Assembly: GCA_946800325.1 (NCBI GenBank)
Contig: OX326959.1
Coordinates: 39,484,908-39,548,907 of the forward strand
Length of the DNA stretch: 64,000 nt
From: Luzula sylvatica
Lineage: Eukaryota; Streptophyta; Magnoliopsida; Poales; Juncaceae
Direction: 5' to 3'
Of the stretch, positions 1 through 9,100 are shown piece after piece. Each line of letters starts with the position of its first letter. Positions within the stretch are counted from its first letter, which is position 1. Below the pieces are notes generated by a model, which searched no databases, had not been told where the DNA came from, and was given only the letters and a program-made list of their open reading frames with translations. Position numbers and translations under genes: made by a program.

Positions 1-410
1 AAAAAAATTAATTAATAAAAGATATCGAAAAATATAATTTTTTAAATATTAAATATGAAAATAGAAAGATATTATGATCTTTTAACACTATTCAAAGTTA
101 AATTTAATCTTATAGAAAATATTTCAAAAAAAATTATTTTTTTGGAGTATACTAAATATTTTTGAAAATATTAAAAAATATTGGATTTTTTTTAAATTAT
201 CAAATAAAAATAAGTTGTATCGAATTCAATCATGTAATATCACGAAAACATATATGTTCAAAATTTAATAATAAATAATAGTTCAATGCACTGGGTGACA
301 TATTAAATACGAATACAGTTGACTTTTCAAAGTAGGCCCGCAACATAAATATCATATATTATAATCAATCGTTTTATAATCAATCCAATTAATTTATCTC
401 GATTGACGCA
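1..410. other. AT-rich intergenic DNA, no gene
   Basis: This stretch is strongly AT-rich with many A and T runs and no open frame of note on either strand. The only local structure I can point to is a 12-bp direct repeat, TTATAATCAATC, at 359-370 and 374-385. It is 15 bp apart and could be a replication slip or an old excision footprint. I see no TATA-linked gene start, tRNA or transposon ends here. Confidence 0.6.
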
Positions 411-413
411 TTA

Positions 414-808
414 AGTGGCCGTTTGGTTCGTGGTTTGGAAAATGTATTGACATGAAGTATGTTAAGGAATTTCATGTCAAGACATACCATTTCATGACAT
501 ACTTTAATATTTTGTTTGATTGGTACAATTATTTATTCCATGACATACTCTAAAAAATATAAAAATAAGTTTATTTATAGAAACCTTGAGTTATTTATTT
601 TTGAAAATTAAAATAAAATGTATTCTTTCCTCGTGGGAATGGAGAAAAATCACCAATTTTGTTGTAATCATATTCCCATCAACTATTCCCTAGGGAATAA
701 TGGAGTATGTCATTACTTTATTACCGAACGTGTAAACCAAACACGAAAATGAAATTCATAAGAAAGTATTCCAAGGTATTCCAAATCCAAAGATCCAACC
801 AAACACTC
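414..808. mobile_element. Probable Tourist/PIF-Harbinger-type MITE (395 bp, non-autonomous)
   Basis: The left end reads AGTGGCCGTTTGGTT and the right end reads AACCAAACACTC, whose complement is GAGTGTTTGGTT. These form imperfect terminal inverted repeats around the core GTTTGGTT. A TTA trinucleotide sits directly outside each end (411-413 and 809-811), matching the 3-bp TTA/TAA target duplication of PIF/Harbinger elements. The interior is AT-rich and non-coding, with several copies of CATGACATACT or its complement, so it could only move with a transposase supplied from elsewhere. It ends 384 bp upstream of the ENODL start codon, so it may affect that promoter, but nothing here shows that. The alternative is a hAT-type MITE, but I found no 8-bp duplication. 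Terminal repeats are imperfect, so the family call is moderate. Confidence 0.6.
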
Positions 809-1191
809 TTAATAAAAAAAAATTGTATTCACGAAGATGTCATATATTTATCTTTTCATAACGGACAACACTTGTTACACAATTAATACGTTAAATCATG
901 TATTTTAAGTGTTAATTTTTAACATGTTAAATCATATTCACATTATTAAATTTTGTGAAAGAGAGTATTAGGGGAGAGTAGTAGGGGATGTACATCGTGC
1001 CCCGCTCTCATGAGTCATGGACTCATGTGGCCGGCCTCGTTCATTGGACCAAACTTTACTTCACAACACAATGTAGGGCCATCATCTCACTCCCCTCAGG
1101 GCTCAGTAGCATCTCTATCCACTCAATCCTATCAATTCAAATTTTCAGTTTTCAACTCTCTCTCTCTCTCTCCTCTACATCAGATCCATCA
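809..1191 (+). promoter_or_regulatory. Upstream region and 5' leader of the ENODL gene
   Basis: The region between the MITE and the start codon shifts from AT-rich to more GC-rich at about 980. I see no convincing TATA box within the usual distance of the leader. Visible elements are a 10-bp perfect palindrome GATGTACATC (987-996), a TGAGTCA bZIP/GCN4-like site (1011-1017) inside a 7-bp inverted repeat (CATGAGT 1009-1015 and ACTCATG 1021-1027), the 8-bp palindrome GGCCGGCC (1029-1036), and an inverted CCAAT motif (ATTGG, 1043-1047). A pyrimidine-rich stretch follows at about 1080-1180, as is common in plant 5' leaders. ATGs at 988 and 1010 would be upstream start codons only if transcription begins that far out. 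The transcription start is not resolvable from sequence. Confidence 0.45.
1156..1172 (+). repeat. CT microsatellite (Y-patch) in the 5' leader
   Basis: A (CT)8.5 run lies 20-36 bp upstream of the ENODL start codon. Pyrimidine patches of this sort are typical of plant core promoters and 5' untranslated leaders. The run is likely length-polymorphic. Confidence 0.75.
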
Positions 1192-1777
1192 ATGGCTATG
1201 TTTGCACATTATTACCACAATGGCCTTCTTCTTCTTCTTGTAGTTCTTCTAACCGGCGGCACCGCTCCCTCCACCGCAACGGACCACATTGTCGGCGCCA
1301 ACCGCGGCTGGAACCCCGGCATCAATTACTCATCCTGGTCACACAATCAGACCTTCTACGTCGGAGATCTCATTTGTATGTACTAAATTTCTTTTCATTT
1401 ACAAATACTTGGTTTGTAAGGTCATTTTAATTACAGCATTTAGGTACCAGAAGAACACGTACAACGTTTTCGAAGTGAACGAAACGGGCTATGATAACTG
1501 TACCATGGATGGTTATGCTGGTAATTGGACTTCTGGAAAAGACTTCATACCGCTGAACAAATCGCAGAATTATTATTTCATTTGCAATGGATTTTGCTTC
1601 GGTGGTATGAAGATTTCTATTGTCGTGCATCCCCTCCCAAAGAATTCATCGGCGGCTCCTAGCACGACGCCGGCGGGACAGGAATCTGTTAAAGAAAGTT
1701 TTGGAGTGAGAAATGCGGCTTTGGTGAAGAATGTGGTGGCGGCGTTTGCCATTGTTGTTGGATTTGGGTTGATTTGA
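1192..1777 (+). CDS. Early nodulin-like protein (phytocyanin fold, lamin-like/ENODL16-17 type), two exons
   Basis: The coding sequence joins 1192-1375 and 1437-1777 into 174 residues. Residues 1-29 form a signal peptide with a leucine-rich core (12-20) and likely cleavage before TDHIVGANRGW. Residues 30-127 are a phytocyanin domain with family marks FYVGDLISFRYQK, YNVFEV, GNWTSGKDFIPL, YYFIC and GMK. Two of the four type-I copper ligands are absent: the usual His of HNV is Tyr70, and the usual His before the second Cys is replaced by Phe114. Cys111 and Met119 remain, and Cys83-Cys115 can form the disulfide. Copper binding is therefore unlikely, as in other ENODLs. Seven N-glycosylation sequons are present (N45, 52, 76, 82, 91, 102, 131). 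A short Pro/Ser/Ala/Thr linker (127-142) leads to a hydrophobic C-terminus (about 155-174), which suggests a GPI anchor and plasma-membrane or cell-wall location. ATG 1192 was chosen because it immediately precedes the signal peptide; the in-frame ATG at 988 only adds leader sequence. Precise biological role is unknown. Confidence 0.92.
1376..1436 (+). other. Phase-1 intron of the ENODL gene (61 bp)
   Basis: The donor is GTATGT and the acceptor is TTACAG. Removing these 61 bases joins ATTT to CATTTAGG and restores the family motif DLISFRYQK across the junction. Neither reading frame alone gives this: exon 1 otherwise hits a stop at 1384-1386. The single intron at this point of the domain fits phytocyanin genes in general. 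At 61 bp it is near the lower size limit for plant introns, and it is AT-rich as plant introns need to be. Confidence 0.9.
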
Positions 1778-1960
1778 TTTTGATTTGATTTGTTGTGATT
1801 CTTTTGAGAGTGATTTTTTTGTTGAATGTTCGATTATGTTTTTGATAATTTCCATTTTGATGCTAATGTAATTGAATCCACAACCTTTGTTTTAGTGTTA
1901 TTCAGCCAATCAATTGAGTTGTAATGAGTGAATTTGGTTATGTTTATTGGTCAGAGCTTT
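1778..1960 (+). other. ENODL 3' flank / likely 3' untranslated region
   Basis: This U-rich sequence after the stop codon contains repeated TTGAT units (about 1768-1800) and TTGTTGTGATT, resembling plant far-upstream polyadenylation elements. There is no canonical AATAAA, and the cleavage site cannot be placed. Nothing else coding is seen. Confidence 0.4.
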
Positions 1961-1968
1961 AATTTTCT

Positions 1969-2005
<37 letters not shown>

Positions 2006-2035
2006 TTCTGGCCCGTAGGCAATTTTCTTCAAATT
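1961..2035 (-). mobile_element. Short retroposed insertion: poly(T) tract flanked by 15-bp direct repeats
   Basis: AATTTTCTTCAAATT occurs at 1961-1975 and again at 2021-2035. Between the copies lie 27 T residues (1976-2002) and then 18 bases, AGATTCTGGCCCGTAGGC (2003-2020). Read on the minus strand this is a short unique segment followed by a pure poly(A) tail, bounded by a target-site duplication of the length made by LINE-type target-primed insertion. That pattern fits a severely 5'-truncated SINE, LINE or processed transcript inserted in the minus orientation. The uninterrupted poly(A) suggests a fairly recent event. The 18-bp body is too short for me to name its source. Confidence 0.65.
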
Positions 2036-2153
2036 ATAAAGTTGGTATTTAGACTGTTAGGGTGCTTTGGGGTTTTTTTGGAATGAAAATGGGTTTTAGA
2101 AATGGGTTTATTTTCTTGGGTTAATTTCATGTATATCCCTTCAAAACTTCAAA

Positions 2154-2290
2154 ATATCAAATTTATCCCTCTAAACTTGATAATATCAAAATTATCCTTC
2201 AAAAATGAAAAAAATATCAAATTTACCTTTTAAAAATTTTAAAGCTATCAAATTTATCCCCATAAAACTCATATAATATCAAATTAGTTT
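2154..2290 (+). repeat. Degenerate ~30-bp tandem repeat (about five copies)
   Basis: The motif (A/C)TATCAAATTTATCCC, usually followed by an A-rich stretch, begins at 2154, 2183, 2214, 2246 and 2277, giving spacings of 29-32 bp. Copies differ by substitutions and small indels, so the repeat is old. It is unrelated to the 124-bp satellite. Similar AT-rich minisatellites are common between plant genes. A weaker related segment (GTATATCCCTTCAAAAC) precedes it at 2131. Confidence 0.6.
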
Positions 2291-2731
2291 AAACTGTTAA
2301 CTTGTCATCCATTAATCTTAGTTTAAAAACATTAATCTCAAATAACAAATTTAAATGACAAAAATACCCTTGCTAATTATCTTTCTCTTTTTATTGCACA
2401 TACCCTTTCATCTTCTTTCTCTTCTCCAACTATGCTCGCAGCTCCACCGAAACCCAAAGAGTGAAATCAAGCTAAGTCGAACTTGTGCAGCCGTGCCCTT
2501 TCTTCTCTTATCTGACTCTACTGGGCCAAAAGTGAAGATCAAGCACGACCACCCCCACCTCGACCTTCATCGTTGAGTCGGGCCACACCTCTACTTTCCA
2601 TGCCAAGCCACTTTATTCGCTCAGGCACCACCGAATCTACTAGTCCAGATTTCTTTTTTATTTTTCCATCTTCAAATGTCTAGATATGCATCTCTAGGTA
2701 CTCTATTTTATTAACATTTTGACCCGTATGA
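2291..2731. other. Intergenic sequence with no recognised feature
   Basis: This 441-bp stretch includes a more GC-rich middle part (about 2420-2640). A 73-codon open frame (2355-2576) begins with a hydrophobic, pyrimidine-driven N-terminus and then loses any domain-like character. I see no splice structure, homologous motif or codon bias that supports a gene. It may be a remnant of a transposon or decayed gene, but I cannot assign it. Confidence 0.5.
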
Positions 2732-2834
2732 TAAAAGAGGGTTGATTTGAGTAAAAGAGGCTGATTAAATGTTGTAGTTGTATTTGATCATGTAATAAAA
2801 TGGGGCTGATTTAAGTAAAAGGGGCTGATTAAAT
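2732..2834 (+). repeat. Imperfect direct duplication just outside the satellite
   Basis: The segment 2732-2770 (AAAAGAGG, GTTGATTTGAGTAAAAG, AGGCTGATTAAAT) recurs at about 2796-2834 as AAAATGGGGCTGATTTAAG, TAAAAGGGGCTGATTAAAT, a 64-bp offset with a few substitutions. Within each copy the GGCTGATT element is itself repeated. It does not match the 124-bp monomer, so it is flank and not decayed satellite. Confidence 0.6.
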
Positions 2835-2835
2835 A

Positions 2836-2892
2836 TGATTTTTGATTAAATAAAGTTGTAATTGATCCTTGATGATTTTTGATTAAATAAAG
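2836..2892 (+). repeat. Exact 20-bp direct repeat abutting the array boundary
   Basis: TGATTTTTGATTAAATAAAG is present at 2836-2855 and again at 2873-2892, 37 bp apart. The last two bases of the second copy (AG) are also the first two of the first satellite monomer. Direct repeats at a satellite edge may record slippage or repair when the array joined this site. This is an inference. Confidence 0.7.
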
Positions 2893-3634
2893 ATCATTTG
2901 TATCGTATCTTTTACTACATAACTTTTCACCAAATTTCACAAACACTAAGAAACTTTGTTTTTCGATTCAAAACAAGATTTTAACGCTTTGAGGAGTTCA
3001 AATAACGTGTTTTTAGATCATTTGTACCGTATCTTTTACTACATGACTTCTCAAGAAATTTCATAAACACTAAGAAATTTTGTTTTTCGATTCAAAACAA
3101 GATTTTTACGCTTTGACGAGTTCAAATAACGTGTTTTTAGATCATTTGTATCGTATCTTTTAGTACATAACTTCTCAACAAATTTCACAAACATTAAGAA
3201 AGTTTGTTTTTCGATTCAAAACAAGATTTTATCGCTTTGACGAGTTCAAATAACGTGTTTTTAGATCATTTGTATCGTATCTTTTACTACATAACTTTTC
3301 ACCAAATTTCACAAACACTAAGAAAGTTTGTTTTTCGATTCAAAACAAGATTTTAACGCTTTGACGAGTTCAAATAACGTGTTTTTAGATCATTTGTATC
3401 GTATCTTTTACTACATAACTTTTCACCAAATTTCACAAACACTAAGAAAGTTTGTTTTTCGATTCAAAACAAGATTTTAACGCTTTGAGGAGTTCAAATA
3501 ACGTGTTTTTAGATCATTTGTATCGTATCTTTTACTACATAACTTTTCACCAAATTTCACAAACACTAAGAAAGTTTGTTTTTCGATTCAAAACAAGATT
3601 TTAACGCTTTGAGGAGCTCAAATAACGTGTTTTT
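2891..3634 (+). repeat. Left-edge partial HOR (6 full monomers)
   Basis: The array begins with a complete monomer, not a decayed one. Six full monomers precede the first S1 short monomer. The second monomer carries changes not seen deeper in the array (ACATGACTTC and TTCATAAACAC, with ACCGTATC), as expected of edge copies less often homogenised. The sixth monomer has the GAGCTC variant that precedes short monomers throughout. Confidence 0.9.
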
Positions 3635-3739
3635 AGATCATTTGTAACTTTTCACCAAATTTCACAAACACTAAGAAAGTTTGTTTTTCGATTCAAAACT
3701 TGATTTTAACGCTTTGGGGAGTTCAAATAACGTATTTTT
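3635..3739 (+). repeat. Representative 105-bp short monomer, class S1 (HOR phase marker)
   Basis: Relative to the 124-bp form, 19 bases are missing after AGATCATTTGTA, removing TCGTATCTTTTACTACATA. A TA dinucleotide at both edges suggests microhomology-mediated loss. Class S1 also has AAAACTTG in place of AAAACAAG and CTTTGGGGAG in place of CTTTGAGGAG, and it is followed by a monomer starting AGATCATTTTTATCG. S1 occurs once per HOR, and I use it to phase the units. Two other short classes share the same deletion: one with AAACTTTG and GAGGAGTAC (e.g. 4856), one with AACATG and AACGTTTTGAGG (e.g. 5705). Confidence 0.95.
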
Positions 3740-6057
3740 AGATCATTTTTATCGTATCTTTTACTACATAACTTTTCACCAAATTTCACAAACACTAAGA
3801 AATTTTGTTTTTCGATTCAAAACAAGATTTTAACGCTTTGAGGAGTTCAAATAACGTGTTTTTAGATCATTTGTATCGTATCTTTTACTACATAACTTTT
3901 CACCAAATTTCACAAACACTAAGAAAGTTTGTTTTTCGATTCAAAACAAGATTTTAACGCTTTGAGGAGTTCAAATAACGTGTTTTTAGATCATTTGTAT
4001 CGTATCTTTTACTACATAACTTTTCACCAAAATTCACAAACACTAAGAAAGTTTGTTTATCGATTCAAAACATGTTTTTAACGCTTTGAGTAGTTCAAAT
4101 AACGTGTTTTTAGATCATTTGTATCGTATCTTTTACTACATAACTTTTCACCAAATTTCACCAACACTAAGAAAGTTTGTTTTTCGATTCAAAACAAGAT
4201 TTTAACGCTTTGAGGAGTTCAAATAACGTGTTTTTAGATCATTTGTATCGTATCTTTTACTACATAACTTTTCACCAAATTTCACAAACACTAAGAAAGT
4301 TTGTTTTTCGATTCAAAACAAGATTTTAACGCTTTGAGGAGTTCAAATAACGTGTTTTTAGATCATTTGTATCGTATCTTTTACTACATAACTTTTCACC
4401 AAATTTCACAAACACTAAGAAAGTATGTTTTTCAATTCAAAACATGTTTTTAACGCTTTGAGGAGTTCAAATAACGTGTTTTTAGATCATTTGTATCGAA
4501 TCTTTCACTACATAACTTTTCACCAAATTTCACCGACACTAAGAAAGTTTGTTTTTTGATTCAAAACAATATTTTAACGCTTTGAGGAGTTCAAATAACG
4601 TGTTTTTAGATCATTTGTATCGTATCTTTTACTACATAACTTTTCACCAAATTTCACAAACACTAAGAAAGTTTGTTTTTCGATTCAAAACAAGATTTTA
4701 ACGATTTGAGGAGTTCAAATAACGTGTTTTTAGATCATTTGTATCGTATCTTTTACTACATAACTTTTCACCAAATTTCACAAACACTAAGAAAGTTTGT
4801 TTTTATATTCAAAACAAGCTTTTAACGCTTTGATGAGCTCAAATAACGTGTTTTTAGATCATTTGTAACTTTTCACCAAATTTCACAAACACTAAGAAAC
4901 TTTGTTTTTCGATTCAAAACAAGATTTTAACGCTTTGAGGAGTACAAATAACGTGTTTTTAGATCATTTGTACCGTATCTTTTACTACATAACTTTTCAC
5001 CAAATTTCACAAACACTAAGAAAGTTTGTTTTTCGATTCAAAACAAGATTTTAACGCTTTGAGGAGTTCAAATAACGTGTTTTTAGATCATTTGTATCGT
5101 ATCTTTTAGTACATAACTTCTCAAGAAATTTCACAAACTCTAAGAAAGTTTGTTTTTCGATTCAAAACAAGATTTTAACGCTTTGACGAGTTCAAATAAC
5201 GTGTTTTTAGATCATTTGTATCGTATCTTTTACTACATAACTTTTCACCAAATTTCACAAACACTAAGAAAGTTTGTTTTTCGATTCAAAACAAGATTTT
5301 AACGCTTTGACGAGTTCAAATAACGTGTTTTTAGATCATTTGTATCGTATCTTTTACTACATAACTTTTCACCAAATTTCACAAACACTAAGAAAGTTTG
5401 TTTTTCGATTCAAAACAAGATTTTAACGCTTTGACGAGTTCAAATGACGTGTTTTTAGATCATTTGTATCGTATCTTTTACTACATAATTTTTCACCAAA
5501 TTTCACAAACACTAAGAAAGTTTGTTTATCGATTCAAAACATGTTTTTAACGCTTTGAGTAGTTCAAATAACGTGTTTTTAGATCATTTGTATCGTATCT
5601 TTTACTACATAACTTTTCACCAAATTTCACCAACACTAAGAAAGTTTGTTTTTCTATTCAAAACAAGCTTTTAACGCTTTGAGGAGCTCAAATAACGTGT
5701 TTTTAGATCATTTGTAACTTTTCACCAAATTTCACAAACACTAAGAAAGTTTGTTTTTCGATTCAAAACATGTTTTTAACGTTTTGAGGAGTTCAAATAA
5801 CGTGTTTTTAGATCATTTGTATCGTATCTTTTACTACATAACTTTTCACCAAATTTCACAAACACTAAGAAAGTTTGTTTATCGATTCAAAACATGTTTT
5901 TAACGCTTTGAGTAGTTCAAATAACGTGTTTTTAGATCATTTGTATCGTATCTTTTACTACATAACTTTTCACCAAATTTCACAAACACTAAGAAAGTTT
6001 GTTTTTCGATTCAAAACAAGATTTTAACGCTTTGAGGAGTTCAAATAACGTGTTTTT

Positions 6058-7755
6058 AGATCATTTGTATCGTATCTTTTACTACATAACTTTTCACCAA
6101 ATTTCACAAACACTAAGAAAGTTTGTTTTTATATTCAAAACAAGCTTTTAACGCTTTGATGAGCTCAAATAACGTGTTTTTAGATCATTTGTAACTTTTC
6201 ACCAAATTTCACAAACACTAAGAAACTTTGTTTTTCGATTCAAAACAAGATTTTAACGCTTTGAGGAGTACAAATAACGTGTTTTTAGATCATTTGTACC
6301 TTATCTTTTACTACATAACTTTTCACCAAATTTCACAAACACTAAGAAAGTTTGTTTTTCGATTCAAAACAAGATTTTAACGCTTTGAGGAGTTCAAATA
6401 ACGTGTTTTTAGATCATTTGTATCGTATCTTTTAGTACATAACTTCTCAAGAAATTTCACAAACTCTAAGAAAGTTTGTTTTTCAATTCAAAACAAGATT
6501 TTAACGCTTTGACGAGTTCAAATAACGTGTTTTTAGATCATTTGTATCGTATCTTTTACTACATAACTTTTCACCAAATTTCACAAACACTAAGAAAGTT
6601 TGTTTTTCGATTCAAAACAAGATTTTAACGCTTTGACGAGTTCAAATAACGTGTTTTTAGATCATTTGTATCGTATCTTTTACTACATAACTTTTCACCA
6701 AATTTCACAAACACTAAGAAAGTTTGTTTTTCGATTCAAAACAAGATTTTAACGCTTTGGGGAGTTCAAATAACGTGTTTTTAGATCATTTTTATCGTAT
6801 CTTTTACTACATAACTTTTCACCAAATTTCACAAACACTAAGAAAGTTTGTTTTTCGATTCAAAACAAGATTTTAACGCTTTGATGAGTTCAAATAACGT
6901 GTTTTTAGATCATTTGTATCGTATCTTTTACTACATAACTTTTCACCAAATTTCACAAACACTAAGAAAGTTTGTTTTTATATTCAAAACAAGCTTTTAA
7001 CGCTTTGATGAGCTCAAATAACGTGTTTTTAGATCATTTGTAACTTTTCACCAAATTTCACAAACACTAAGAAACTTTGTTTTTCGATTCAAAACAAGAT
7101 TTTAACGCTTTGAGGAGTACAAATAACGTGTTTTTAGATCATTTGTACCTTATCTTTTACTACATAACTTTTCACCAAATTTCACAAACACTAAGAAAGT
7201 TTGTTTTTCGATTCAAAACAAGATTTTAACGCTTTGAGGAGTTCAAATAACGTGTTTTTAGATCATTTGTATCGTATCTTTTAGTACATAACTTCTCAAG
7301 AAATTTCACAAACTCTAAGAAAGTTTGTTTTTCAATTCAAAACAAGATTTTAACGCTTTGACGAGTTCAAATAACGTGTTTTTAGATCATTTGTATCGTA
7401 TCTTTTACTACATAACTTTTCACCAAATTTCACAAACACTAAGAAAGTTTGTTTTTCGATTCAAAACAAGATTTTAACGCTTTGACGAGTTCAAATAACG
7501 TGTTTTTAGATCATTTGTATCGTATCTTTTACTACATAACTTTTCACCAAATTTCACAAACACTAAGAAAGTTTGTTTTTCGATTCAAAACAAGATTTTA
7601 ACGCTTTGGGGAGTTCAAATAACGTGTTTTTAGATCATTTTTATCGTATCTTTTACTACATAACTTTTCACCAAATTTCACAAACACTAAGAAAGTTTGT
7701 TTTTCGATTCAAAACAAGATTTTAACGCTTTGACGAGTTCAAATGACGTGTTTTT
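6058..7755 (+). repeat. Tandem 849-bp (7-monomer) duplication inside U1
   Basis: The blocks 6058-6906 and 6907-7755 each contain six full monomers and one short one. Private changes are repeated at exactly 849 bp: ACCTTATC (6301 and 7150 at the altered base), TTTTTCAATTC in the TTCTCAAG monomer, and the GGGG hybrid (6759 and 7608). I found these shared states nowhere else, so the duplication came after those mutations. The blocks differ near their right ends (GATGAG versus GACGAG with AATGACG). Confidence 0.9.
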
Positions 7756-9100
7756 AGATCATTTGTATCGTATCTTTTACTACATAACTTTTCACCAAAT
7801 TTCACAAACACTAAGAAAGTTTGTTTATCGATTCAAAACATGTTTTTAACGCTTTGAGTAGTTCAAATAACGTGTTTTTAGATCATTTGTATCGTATCTT
7901 TTACTACATAACTTTTCACCAAATTTCACCAACACTAAGAAAGTTTGTTTTTCTATTCAAAACAAGCTTTTAACGCTTTGAGGAGCTCAAATAACGTGTT
8001 TTTAGATCATTTGTAACTTTTCACCAAATTTCACAAACACTAAGAAAGTTTGTTTTTCGATTCAAAACATGTTTTTAACGTTTTGAGGAATTCAAATAAC
8101 GTGTTTTTAGATCATTTGTATCGTATCTTTTACTACATAACTTTTCACCAAATTTCACAAACACTAAGAAAGTTTGTTTATCGATTCAAAACATGTTTTT
8201 AACGCTTTGAGTAGTTCAAATAACGTGTTTTTAGATCATTTGTATCGTATCTTTTACTACATAACTTTTCACCAAATTTCACAAACACTAAGAAAGTTTG
8301 TTTTTCGATTCAAAACAAGATTTTAACGCTTTGAGGAGTTCAAATAACGTGTTTTTAGATCATTTGTATCGTATCTTTTACTACATAACTTTTCACCAAA
8401 TTTCACAAACACTAAGAAAGTTTGTTTTTCGATTCAAAACAAGATTTTAACGCTTTGAGGAGTTCAAATAACGTGTTTTTAGATCATTTGTATCGTATCT
8501 TTTAGTACATAACTTCTCAAGAAATTTCACAAACTCTAAGAAAGTTTGTTTTTCGATTCAAAACAAGATTTTAACGCTTTGAGGAGTTCAAATAACGTGT
8601 TTTTAGATCATTTGTATCGTATCTTTTAGTACATAACTTCTCAACAAATTTCACAAACTCTAAGAAAGTTTGTTTTTCGATTCAAAACAAGATTTTAACG
8701 CTTTGACGAGTTCAAATAACGTGTTTTTAGATCATTTGTATCGTATCTTTTACTACATAACTTTTCACCAAATTTCACAAACACTAAGAAAGTTTGTTTT
8801 TCGATTCAAAACAAGATTTTAACGCTTTGACGAGTTCAAATAACGTGTTTTTAGATCATTTGTATCGTATCTTTTACTACATAACTTTTCACCAAATTTC
8901 ACAAACACTAAGAAAGTTTGTTTTTCGATTCAAAACAAGATTTTAACGCTTTGAGGAGTTCAAATAACGTGTTTTTAGATCATTTGTATCGTATCTTTTA
9001 CTACATAACTTTTCACCAAATTTCACAAACACTAAGAAAGTTTGTTTTTCTATTCAAAACAAGATTTTAACGCTTTGAGGAGCTGAAATAACGTGTTTTT

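Larger units (their letters stand above)
3635..9100 (+). repeat. HOR unit U1 (5,466 bp, 45 monomers: 39 full, 6 short)
   Basis: This longest unit is a mosaic of the reference 33-mer. It carries family-A markers: AACGATTTGAGG in the monomer at 4608, and CACCGACAC with GTTTTTTGATTC in the monomer at 4484. It jumps back twice to the ATATTC/GATGAGCTC monomer (6058 and 6907), producing a 7-monomer tandem duplication. The monomers at 6659 and 7508 are hybrids with an ordinary 5' part and the S1-type GGGG 3' part. Both are followed by the ATTTTTATCG monomer normally found only after S1. Confidence 0.9.

Noticed and set aside
988..1191. Upstream in-frame extension of the ENODL protein from ATG 988, and an overlapping 77-codon frame at 1010-1243
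   Set aside because: The extra residues show no domain and would bury the signal peptide. ATG 1192 gives a proper secretory N-terminus. The 1010 frame is leader sequence with pyrimidine-driven Ser/Leu content.
1427..1855. Minus-strand open frames at 1427-1630 and 1646-1855
   Set aside because: Both lie antisense to ENODL exon 2 and its 3' flank. They are low in complexity (Lys/Ser/Arg-rich) and show no family motifs, so they are shadows of the real gene.
1974..2002. Poly(T) run as a transcription terminator
   Set aside because: A T-run of this length next to duplicated target sequence is better explained as the tail of a retroposed insertion. No RNA polymerase III gene precedes it.
2355..2576. 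73-codon open frame with a hydrophobic N-terminus
   Set aside because: The hydrophobic start comes from a T/C-rich stretch, the rest has no recognisable domain, and there is no splice or promoter support.
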